The notes under the pieces are model-generated. The model worked only from the letters and a program-made list of their open reading frames with translations. It made no database searches and had not been told where the DNA came from. The position numbers and the translations under genes are program-made. A stretch of DNA of 24,841 nucleotides from Candidatus Omnitrophota bacterium (GTDB taxonomy: Bacteria; Omnitrophota; Gorgyraeia; Velamenicoccales; Velamenicoccaceae): the NCBI GenBank assembly GCA_028717105.1, contig JAQUOM010000012.1, positions 1 to 24,841 of the forward strand, given 5' to 3'. Shown piece by piece: positions 17,969 to 23,981 of this stretch (positions are counted from its first letter, which is position 1; each line of letters starts with the position of its first letter).

Positions 17969-17987
17969 GCTATCCGGATAGGAATGC

Positions 17988-18473
17988 CTAATACGAGATC
18001 GCCAAACGCCTGTCTTCTTCCGCAGACTTCATTTCGATCCCGTCCTCTTTATATTTTTTGAGCAGAAAATGCGTCACGGTCCCGCGGACGTTTTCCATCG
18101 GCGAAAGCTTCTCGGAGACAAACCGGGAAACCGTCTTTAAATCCCGGCCTTCCACGACCAGGAGAAGATCGTAACTGCCCGATAAAAGATAGCAACTCTT
18201 GACTTCGGGAAAACTGTAGATGCGCTCGGCCACCTTGTCAAACCCCAGGTCCTTCTGCGGCGCTACTTTGACCTCGATCAACGCGCGGACCTCGCTCTCC
18301 TTGTCCTTGACCATCTCCTTGTTGACCACGGCGCGATACCCCAAAAGAATGCCTTCTTTTTCATACTTCTTGATACGCTTCTTGACCTCATCGACCTTGA
18401 TCCGGGTCAGCTTCGATATTTCCTGAGGCGTGATCCTGGCGTCTTTCTGAAGCAATTCAAGGATAACATCCAT
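17988..18473 (-). CDS. Lrp/AsnC family transcriptional regulator
   Basis: DNA-binding regulator of 161 aa. The N-terminal winged helix-turn-helix spans about 5-55 (ILELLQKDARITPQEISKLTRIKVDEVKKRIKKYEKEGILLGY). The RAM/AsnC ligand-sensing domain follows at about 62-150 (VRALIEVKVAP...VAERIYSFPEVKSCYLLSGSYDLLLVVEG). Members usually form octamers and bind amino acids. AGGAGG lies 8 nt before the ATG. A strong hairpin (18489-18507) ends one base before the ribosome site. A promoter at 18634-18662 and an inverted repeat over the start site (18604-18631) suggest autoregulation. It is the first gene of the lrp-aminotransferase-glnN group, so control of ammonia assimilation is likely. The ligand is not known. 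Confidence 0.92.
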   Translation of the reverse strand: MDVILELLQKDARITPQEISKLTRIKVDEVKKRIKKYEKEGILLGYRAVVNKEMVKDKESEVRALIEVKVAPQKDLGFDKVAERIYSFPEVKSCYLLSGSYDLLLVVEGRDLKTVSRFVSEKLSPMENVRGTVTHFLLKKYKEDGIEMKSAEEDRRLAISY

Positions 18474-18488
18474 GGCAAAAACCTCCTG

Positions 18489-18507
18489 ATTCCGCCGGAG
18501 GCGGAAT
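18489..18507 (-). promoter_or_regulatory. Hairpin directly before the lrp ribosome binding site
   Basis: Perfect 8-bp stem ATTCCGCC, loop TCC, GGCGGAAT on the minus strand, then one base (C) and AGGAGG (18487-18482). Stem sequence, stem length and one-base spacing match the hairpin before glnN (16748-16767). The two do not share flanking sequence. Confidence 0.65.
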
Positions 18508-18603
18508 TACTCCTTGCTTGCCTGGCTCACCGGTGAAACAGGCGCAGCCAAACATTCAGCCAAGGAGTCTTATGATATCGTCTTATCCGTAATCTGCGTC
18601 ATA

Positions 18604-18662
18604 GAGAGCATCCGGTTCTTCCAATGCTCTCAAATTTTAACACCTGACCATAACCCTTACAA
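18604..18662 (-). promoter_or_regulatory. lrp promoter with an inverted repeat over the start site
   Basis: Minus strand: TTGTAA (18657-18662, 4 of 6), 17 bp, then TAAAAT (18634-18639, 5 of 6). The predicted start is near 18627. Over it lies GAGAGCAT, 12 bp, ATGCTCTC (18604-18631), a perfect 8-bp inverted repeat well placed for a repressor. The 5' UTR would be about 150 nt. The rest of 18508-18603 shows nothing else I recognise. Confidence 0.5.
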
Positions 18663-18725
18663 GCGATTTTTGGAACAAGCCCCGAGAGGGCAAAAACCTT
18701 AAGCGGCAAGGGGTTGGAGGAAAGA

Positions 18726-19442
18726 TCAGGCCGTCCGTGTGAACGCCTGCCTCAAGAACGACTCAAAGATCCGCCTTCCCTGGCCGTTAAAGACGTCTTT
18801 TAAGTCTGCATAGGCGGCCAAAAGCCCCTTCCCATCCTGTGCGCCCTGGCCTTCCCGGCCGTAGGCCTCTTGCCAGGAAGAGATCATAGAAGAATCTACC
18901 TCCACATGGAACTGGAAACCCCATGCCAGGTTGCGGAACGAGAACGCCTGAGGAATCCCGCTGCCCTCAGCCAGAAGGACCGCGCCGGCAGGCAATTCAA
19001 ACGTATCCTCGTGCCACTGGAAGACTTTCGTACCCGTCTTAAACCCTTTCATAAGGGGATCGTTTTGAGCGGCATCCGTCACCTCCACAGAAAACCATCC
19101 GATCTCTTTAACGGGTGATTTTTTGACGCGGCCCCCCAGGCTTGCAGCAATGAGTTGGGCCCCCAGGCAAATCCCTAAAAGCGGAATCTTCTGCGACACG
19201 AGCTCGCGGATCAAATACTTCTCTACGGTAAGAAAAGGATATTTTTCTTCCTCATAGACATTCATGGGGCCGCCCAGCACCACGACGCCGGCAATACCGG
19301 CCAGGTCGACATGATAAAGACAGGCGGCGTTATCCTGCCAGACGTCGGCGAGCAAATATCCGGACTTGCGTTCCTGCAGATATGCCCCCAGGGTCCCGGG
19401 GCCTTCGATATCGACATGCCTGATGATCAATATTTTTTTCAC
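18726..19442 (-). CDS. Class I glutamine amidotransferase (GMP-synthase-like GATase)
   Basis: Stand-alone triad glutamine amidotransferase domain of 238 aa. The nucleophile is Cys92 in GICLGAQLIAASLGG, with His179 and Glu181 in GFQFHVEVD completing the triad. The oxyanion-loop region is VVLGGPMNVYEEEKYPFL. Such proteins are annotated as GMP synthase-like or gamma-glutamyl hydrolase-like. No partner synthetase domain is present, so the acceptor or substrate is unknown. The start is a GTG, fixed by AAGGAG 7 nt upstream and the hydrophobic first strand KKILIIRHV. It follows nadE after about 160 bp containing two hairpins. Its 3' end is 64 bp before the lrp -35; a GCCC/GGGC hairpin there is only a weak terminator. 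Confidence 0.88.
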   Translation of the reverse strand: MKKILIIRHVDIEGPGTLGAYLQERKSGYLLADVWQDNAACLYHVDLAGIAGVVVLGGPMNVYEEEKYPFLTVEKYLIRELVSQKIPLLGICLGAQLIAASLGGRVKKSPVKEIGWFSVEVTDAAQNDPLMKGFKTGTKVFQWHEDTFELPAGAVLLAEGSGIPQAFSFRNLAWGFQFHVEVDSSMISSWQEAYGREGQGAQDGKGLLAAYADLKDVFNGQGRRIFESFLRQAFTRTA

Positions 19443-19474
19443 GCAAAAACTCCTTATATCCTGCGAACGTCCTG

Positions 19475-19529
19475 TTAATAAACAACCCTCTCATCCATCA
19501 AGGCATCTTCGCCTTGATCAACAAGAGGG
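19475..19529 (-). terminator. Likely nadE terminator (two-tier hairpin)
   Basis: Minus strand: CCCTCT (19529-19524), a 5-nt internal loop, ATCAAGGC (19518-19511), loop GAAGAT, GCCTTGAT (19504-19497), 5 nt, AGAGGG (19491-19486), then the moderately U-rich TTGTTTATTAA. It lies 77 nt after the nadE stop and 44 nt before the GATase GTG. It could equally be a leader element of the GATase gene. A second perfect 7-bp hairpin, GTATTTC/GAAATAC with a 5-nt loop, sits at 19552-19570. Confidence 0.5.
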
Positions 19530-19605
19530 CTTCATCGTCTCCTCTTACCCGGTATTTCCCGCCGAAATACGCTCAACCCGCAACGGTTAACGCGCCGACT
19601 GTAAT

Positions 19606-21291
19606 TTACCTGTACTTATTCGTGATCGGCATGCGCCTGTCCCGGCCGAATGCCCTGGGCGTGATCTTGATGCCGGGCGCGGACTGCCGCCGCTTGTATT
19701 CGTTAAAATCCACCATGCGCACGACCGACGCCGCAAGTTTCTCATCGATGCCTGCCGCAACGATCTCCCGGATCCCCTTGTCTTCCTCGACATAAAATTT
19801 CAGGACGGGGTCCAAGACGTCATAAGGAGGCAGGGTGTCCGCATCTTTCTGGTTGGGCCGCAGTTCAGCCGTCGGCGCTTTGGTAAAGACGCGTTCGGGG
19901 ATGACCACGCGGCCGGCCGCCTTATTCTTATACGCGGCCAGCCGATAGACAAGCGTCTTGGGCACGTCTTTGATGGCGCCGAAACCTCCGGCCATATCGC
20001 CGTAAAGGGTGCAGTATCCGCAGGAGACTTCCGACTTGTTGCCCGTATTGACGGCCAGCACACCCCATTTATTAGAGATGGCCATCAGGATGTTACCGCG
20101 GATACGCGCCTGAAGATTCTCCTCCGTCGTATCCGGCCGCGCCCCGGCAAAGACATCTTTGAGCTTGTCTAAATAAGACTCAAGGATCCCCTGGATGGGG
20201 ACCTCAAATGCCTTGATCCCCAACTGCTGTGCCAGGACCCGCGCATCTTCCCCGGATTCCGGCGATGTGTACGCCGAAGGCATGAGAACACCCAGGACAT
20301 TCTGAGACCCGATGGCGTCGCAGCCGATCGCCGCCACAAGCGAAGAATCGATGCCGCCGCTTAAACCAAGAACAATCTTTTTAAACCCGTTCTTGACGAC
20401 ATAATCTTTGAGGCCCAGAACGAGGGCGCCGTAGACCTCTTCTTCGAGGGTCATCGGCGAGCGCACATCAAGTCGCGGCCGCGGCAGCTTCTCCTGTTGC
20501 CGTCCGGAAAATGCCGCCGCCGGCCGTTTCGCCGATGCCGGCACGGCCATGTCGGCCACAAGAAGGTCTTCCTCAAATGCCTTGCCCGAAGCAACCACGC
20601 GGCCTTTGTCGTCGATGATCAGGCTCTGGCCGTCAAAAACCAGTTCATCCTGGCCGCCGACGAGATTCGCATAAGAAATAAAAACTCCGTGGCGCCTGGC
20701 CTGTTTTTTCAAAATACCCTGCCGCATCTCCCCTTTGCCCATATGATAGGGAGACGCGTTGATATTGACGATCAGCCGGGCGCCGCGATACGCCTGGATG
20801 CCGGCCGGGCCGTCCAGGTGCCAGATATCTTCGCAGATGTTGACCCCAAAAACCGTCCGCCCCAACCCAAAAACCGGAAATTTCTCTCCGGAGGCGAAAT
20901 ACCGCATCTCGTCAAAAACACCGTAGTTCGGCAAAAATGCCTTACGGTAGACACCGCGCACTTTGCCGCCAGAAAGGACGGCCGCGGCGTTATATATCCT
21001 GTCCTTTTCCTTGTCGACAAACCCGACGACCGCCACTGTGTCCGCCGATGCGCGCGCAATCTCTTTTACGGCCGCCAGGTTGTCATCGATAAAACGGGCC
21101 TTGAAAAGAAGGTCTTCCGGAGGATACCCTGTCACGGCCATCTCAGGAAAAGACACAAGGTCTGCTCCGGCGCTGCGGGCCTTGCCCATCCAGGCGATGA
21201 TCTTTTCGGCATTCCCCTTGAGATCGCCGACTGTCGGATTGATCTGAGCCAGAGCGATACGTATCGTTTCAGTCTTTTTGGCCGTCATCAT
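19606..21291 (-). CDS. nadE: Glutamine-dependent NAD+ synthetase
   Basis: Two-domain enzyme of 561 aa for the last step of NAD synthesis: amidation of deamido-NAD with ammonia from glutamine. The N-terminal nitrilase-type glutaminase domain has its triad at Glu50 (FPEMAVTGY), Lys117 (RKAFLPNYGVFDE) and Cys153 (NICEDIW). The C-terminal synthetase domain carries the PP-loop LGLSGGIDSSLVAAIG near 309, followed by STxxN-like NTGNKSEVSCGYCTLYGDMAGGF and the C-terminal MVDFNEYKRRQSAPGIKITPRAFG. The ATG has AAGG close upstream; a second ATG follows at once. It comes after the GAF-ANTAR gene across an 81-bp gap with a long hairpin (21318-21366). Glutamine use ties it to the GS/GOGAT genes nearby. Confidence 0.96.
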   Translation of the reverse strand: MMTAKKTETIRIALAQINPTVGDLKGNAEKIIAWMGKARSAGADLVSFPEMAVTGYPPEDLLFKARFIDDNLAAVKEIARASADTVAVVGFVDKEKDRIYNAAAVLSGGKVRGVYRKAFLPNYGVFDEMRYFASGEKFPVFGLGRTVFGVNICEDIWHLDGPAGIQAYRGARLIVNINASPYHMGKGEMRQGILKKQARRHGVFISYANLVGGQDELVFDGQSLIIDDKGRVVASGKAFEEDLLVADMAVPASAKRPAAAFSGRQQEKLPRPRLDVRSPMTLEEEVYGALVLGLKDYVVKNGFKKIVLGLSGGIDSSLVAAIGCDAIGSQNVLGVLMPSAYTSPESGEDARVLAQQLGIKAFEVPIQGILESYLDKLKDVFAGARPDTTEENLQARIRGNILMAISNKWGVLAVNTGNKSEVSCGYCTLYGDMAGGFGAIKDVPKTLVYRLAAYKNKAAGRVVIPERVFTKAPTAELRPNQKDADTLPPYDVLDPVLKFYVEEDKGIREIVAAGIDEKLAASVVRMVDFNEYKRRQSAPGIKITPRAFGRDRRMPITNKYR

Positions 21292-21317
21292 AAACCTTGG
21301 CGTGTAGTCCGCTGGAA

Positions 21318-21366
21318 CGGCAAGCCATCAAGCGGCCCGGTGTCGTGACGCCGCGCAGGCTTGCCG
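21318..21366 (-). other. Strong nested hairpin between the GAF-ANTAR gene and nadE
   Basis: CGGCAAGCC (21366-21358) pairs perfectly with GGCTTGCCG (21326-21318). Inside, GCGGC and GCCGC form a further 5-bp stem. It begins 6 nt after the GAF-ANTAR stop and ends 26 nt before the nadE start. No U-run follows (TTCCAGC), so it is not a standard terminator. A processing or stability element is possible. Confidence 0.5.
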
Positions 21367-21372
21367 CCTTTG

Positions 21373-22068
21373 TTAAATTTTGCTCTTCATGTCAAAGCTC
21401 AGAACGATCGCCTCGGCGACCTGCCGCATGGACTTGCGGTTGTCCATGCTGTATTTCTGGAGAAGGCGATACGCCTCGGCCTCTTCGAGCTTGCGCTCCT
21501 TCATCATGATCCCCTTGGCTTTCTCGATGACCTTGCGGGACTCAAGCTCTTCCTGAATGACCTTGGTCTTGACCATAAGCTCGGTATTCTCAATGACCAG
21601 CGCCGCCTGGGCGGCGATCGACGAAAGAAGCTCGATCTCGGTCTTGGTGAACTTATGGAGCTCCGACGTATAAAGATTCAGGACGCCGATGACCTTGCCC
21701 TTGACATTCATGGGAACGCACAGATAAGAACAAATATTTTCCTGCCTGGCGATCTCCTTATATTTGTACTGGGGTTCGAGCTGGACGTCAAAGACGGCGA
21801 TCGCCTTATTCTCCTTGGCCACACGGCCGCTGATGCCCTCCCCCAGCCTCACGGGCTGTTTTTTTGTGTAATTTTCGGAGACGGTCTGCGTCGCACGGAT
21901 CACAAGTTCGTCTTTGTCGTTCAATAACATGAGCGAGCACAGCTTGGACCCCATGCTCTGGGCCGTAACAGAAACGATCAATTTCAGGATATCTTCGAGA
22001 TAAAGGTCAGATGTGATGGCCTTGCTGATCTTCGACAAGGCCGTTAAGTGCAGTGTTTTTTTTGCCAT
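21373..22068 (-). CDS. GAF-ANTAR RNA-binding regulator
   Basis: Sensor-regulator of 231 aa. A GAF domain fills about residues 15-155 (LEDILKLIVSVTAQSM, LGEGISGRVAKENKAIAVFDV, SYLCVPMNVKGKVIGVLNLY, IAAQAALVIENTEL). A helix then leads to a C-terminal ANTAR domain at about 168-225 (ESRKVIEKAKGIMMKERKLEEAEAYRLLQKYSMDNRKSMRQVAEAIV), which matches the family consensus well. ANTAR domains bind paired hexaloop hairpins and prevent transcription termination (AmiR, NasR, EutV). There is no receiver domain, so the GAF probably senses a ligand directly. The ATG is chosen because GGAGG lies 5 nt upstream; a GTG four codons earlier has none. The gene starts 62 nt inside the preceding Fe-S gene. A likely target is the gltB leader (8191-8305). 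Confidence 0.92.
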   Translation of the reverse strand: MAKKTLHLTALSKISKAITSDLYLEDILKLIVSVTAQSMGSKLCSLMLLNDKDELVIRATQTVSENYTKKQPVRLGEGISGRVAKENKAIAVFDVQLEPQYKYKEIARQENICSYLCVPMNVKGKVIGVLNLYTSELHKFTKTEIELLSSIAAQAALVIENTELMVKTKVIQEELESRKVIEKAKGIMMKERKLEEAEAYRLLQKYSMDNRKSMRQVAEAIVLSFDMKSKI

Positions 22069-22738
22069 GTTTTCCTCCACAGACTTTTACGCAGATGCCG
22101 CAGATGTACTGGCCGACGACGTTCTCGCGCTGGAAACTCTTGAGTTTCTCAAAACATTCCAGGTGGCCGAAATCTTCGCATCGCTCCCGGATCGCACCGA
22201 CCGGGCAGGCCGCGATACAGGCCCGGCAGGGGCCGCATCCGCCCTCTAACGGGCGGTCGGCCCTCAGCTTCATATCCGTCAAGATGGTAACCATCCTGAA
22301 CTGCGCACCATAGGTTGGTGAAACAAGAAGATTGTTCCTTCCGATCCATCCCAGTCCTGCCAAACGGCCGATCTTCTTGTGAGAAAGATGGGCATTCTGT
22401 TTTTGCCAATCGAGGATCTGCGATGCCGGAATGGGAAGCGCCGCCGCGCCGCGGCTCTCGATCCACCGGCTGACCGCAAAAGCCATTTGGTCCAAAAACG
22501 CGTTGGCCGTGCGGTAATGGTGAAAATAGAGCTTTGTCGGCTGCCCTTCGATTTCTGAGAGGATGGAGCCGGATAACCCGACCCCGAGACAAACGGCCCT
22601 GTTGTGCCCCTGCTTAACATCCTCAACGAGCTCAAACCCGTCTTTGATGTTTGAGACATCCGCGACCCCAAAAAGGTCCGCCCCGTGAAGGCGGCAGAAT
22701 CTTTTCAACGCGCGGTAATTTCCTATTTCAGAAAACAT
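22007..22738 (-). CDS. Double [4Fe-4S] cluster protein, epoxyqueuosine-reductase-like
   Basis: Protein of 243 aa resembling the QueG/reductive-dehalogenase-like Fe-S family. Visible features: an N-terminal segment with GADLFGVADVSNI, then KIGRLAGLGWIGRNNLLVSPTYGAQFRMVTILTD, which is the conserved part of the QueG-like fold. Two cluster motifs follow: CGPCRACIAACPVGAI, then Cys in LECFEKL with CGICVKVCGG. It is far shorter than QueG (about 380 aa) and lacks its C-terminal repeats, so I do not call it queG. A redox role is likely; the substrate is unknown. The ATG has no clear Shine-Dalgarno, only T-rich sequence. It starts 26 bp after the prepilin gene and its last 20 or so codons overlap the start of the GAF-ANTAR gene. 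Confidence 0.8.
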   Translation of the reverse strand: MFSEIGNYRALKRFCRLHGADLFGVADVSNIKDGFELVEDVKQGHNRAVCLGVGLSGSILSEIEGQPTKLYFHHYRTANAFLDQMAFAVSRWIESRGAAALPIPASQILDWQKQNAHLSHKKIGRLAGLGWIGRNNLLVSPTYGAQFRMVTILTDMKLRADRPLEGGCGPCRACIAACPVGAIRERCEDFGHLECFEKLKSFQRENVVGQYICGICVKVCGGKHGKKNTALNGLVEDQQGHHI

Positions 22739-22764
22739 TAAAAAACTCGAAAAAATAAATCTTT

Positions 22765-23322
22765 TTATATGGCCGGGCTGGATTCATCGGCGGGCCCGGT
22801 CCCAGAAGCGCGGATCACGCCGTAAAAATCGATCATAAAATACCTGGTGCCCGTGATGTTCGGCTTGGAAGGAGACGCCGTCACATTGAAGCCGTCCTCG
22901 TCACCCTGCAAGGTAAAATTATACCCCTGCCTGATGCCGGATGCGAGCGTGCTGTCGATATACTGCGCCCCATCGGAGTCATAGAGGTCCGACAGGTTGG
23001 CCGGGTAAGCGGTGTGCGTCGCGCGATACGTGACCGAGGCTGCCGACAATGTCTTGAGCGCTGCGACGGCCGCCGCCTCATTGGCATTCACGCGCTGGCG
23101 CATGATCCCCGGGACGCCGATAGCTGCGACGACAATGATGACCGCGATGACAACCATGATCTCGACGAGCGTAAACCCTGCCGGAGAATAACGCGGCGTC
23201 GACATTTTCGAAACCGGCCCTCTGCGCCTCCTGAAAGAATGAAATAATACGTTCAAAACTTGTCGCTGTTTTTCCAACGGGGTAAATCCCTTAAGGTGCC
23301 GGACGTTCAAGGCCTTCGTCAT
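22765..23322 (-). CDS. Type IV prepilin / pseudopilin-like protein
   Basis: Class III signal protein of 185 aa. The prepilin peptidase site is AGFTLVEIMVVIAVIIVVAAIGVPGIM: cleavage after Gly49, N-methylation of Phe50, Glu at +5, and a hydrophobic helix. The globular part has the GspG-like pattern NANEAAAVAALKTLSAASVTYRATHTAYPANLSDL. The leader would be 49 residues, unusually long. The long start is favoured because its ATG overlaps the TGA of the upstream methyltransferase gene (ATGA) and GGGGGA precedes it, whereas the internal ATG at residue 40 has poorly placed ribosome sites. The leader also holds KGFTPLEK (residues 11-18), a near copy of the cleavage-site motif. The gene stands alone, with no other secretion or pilus assembly gene in view. 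Confidence 0.88.
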   Translation of the reverse strand: MTKALNVRHLKGFTPLEKQRQVLNVLFHSFRRRRGPVSKMSTPRYSPAGFTLVEIMVVIAVIIVVAAIGVPGIMRQRVNANEAAAVAALKTLSAASVTYRATHTAYPANLSDLYDSDGAQYIDSTLASGIRQGYNFTLQGDEDGFNVTASPSKPNITGTRYFMIDFYGVIRASGTGPADESSPAI

Positions 23323-23981
23323 ACTTTTTCCCCCATGCGTTCGCTTCTCCGCCTGATGATAATATTAAAACACAAGAGGCCTGAAAAAACCACAAAAAGA
23401 ATGATGCCCCATAGGGTTGCGGGACTCAAGCCCGATTTTTTAATAAATAAAGAATACCACAAAAACAGGAACACCGCCAAGAGTAAAAATCCGCAGATCC
23501 TGATGAACTCGCCGTTCTTGAAAGATTGGGCGATGCTGAATGCCTGCCCTCCGGCCTTCCTGAACCGGCGGCCCGTTGGAAAAAGCATCGGCACGCCCGC
23601 CAGGTACTCGCGGTAGGCGGCGCCGAACTTCTCTTCCAGGACGCGCTGTTCTTCCTGGATCGTGCCGGCATACAAAACAAAAAAACTCAAAAGATAATAC
23701 AACAACAACCACATATTGTCGGCGACGACGACCACCCCCAGCCCGAGGATGAAATTACCGAGATACAGCGGATTGCGCACATAGGCGTAAGGGCCGCTGG
23801 TCGCCAGGCTCCGGGATTTAGAAATGTAGCCGCTCGCCCAAAACCGCACCCCCAGCCCGGCCATCATCACAGCGATCCCCACCCAGAGGGAGGCGTCCGT
23901 GATGCGCGCCACAAACGGATAGATGACAAACGTCGGATAGACCAGCCACAGCCGCAACTTCTTAAACCGGATCTTGTTCAT
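23319..23981 (-). CDS. Isoprenylcysteine carboxyl methyltransferase / phospholipid methyltransferase-like membrane protein
   Basis: Integral membrane protein of 220 aa with the ICMT/PEMT signature: SGPYAYVRNPLYLGNFILGLG followed by a pair of hydrophobic helices and EEQRVLEEKFGAAYREYLAGVP. These two segments form the SAM-binding site in the family. Two further hydrophobic helices at the C-terminus (about 162-178 and 190-210) extend beyond the core domain. The natural substrate of the bacterial members is mostly unknown. The ATG has AAGGA 6 nt upstream and lies within the last 20 bp of mnmG. The stop overlaps the prepilin ATG by 4 nt. This packing implies a single transcript from mnmG to the GAF-ANTAR gene. 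Confidence 0.85.
   Translation of the reverse strand: MNKIRFKKLRLWLVYPTFVIYPFVARITDASLWVGIAVMMAGLGVRFWASGYISKSRSLATSGPYAYVRNPLYLGNFILGLGVVVVADNMWLLLYYLLSFFVLYAGTIQEEQRVLEEKFGAAYREYLAGVPMLFPTGRRFRKAGGQAFSIAQSFKNGEFIRICGFLLLAVFLFLWYSLFIKKSGLSPATLWGIILFVVFSGLLCFNIIIRRRSERMGEKV

Noticed and set aside
17970..17981. Perfect palindrome CTATCCGGATAG just before the aminotransferase ATG, as an operator.
   Set aside because: It lies inside a 19-bp gap in an operon with no promoter evidence, and no second copy is seen; kept only as a note in the gene entry.
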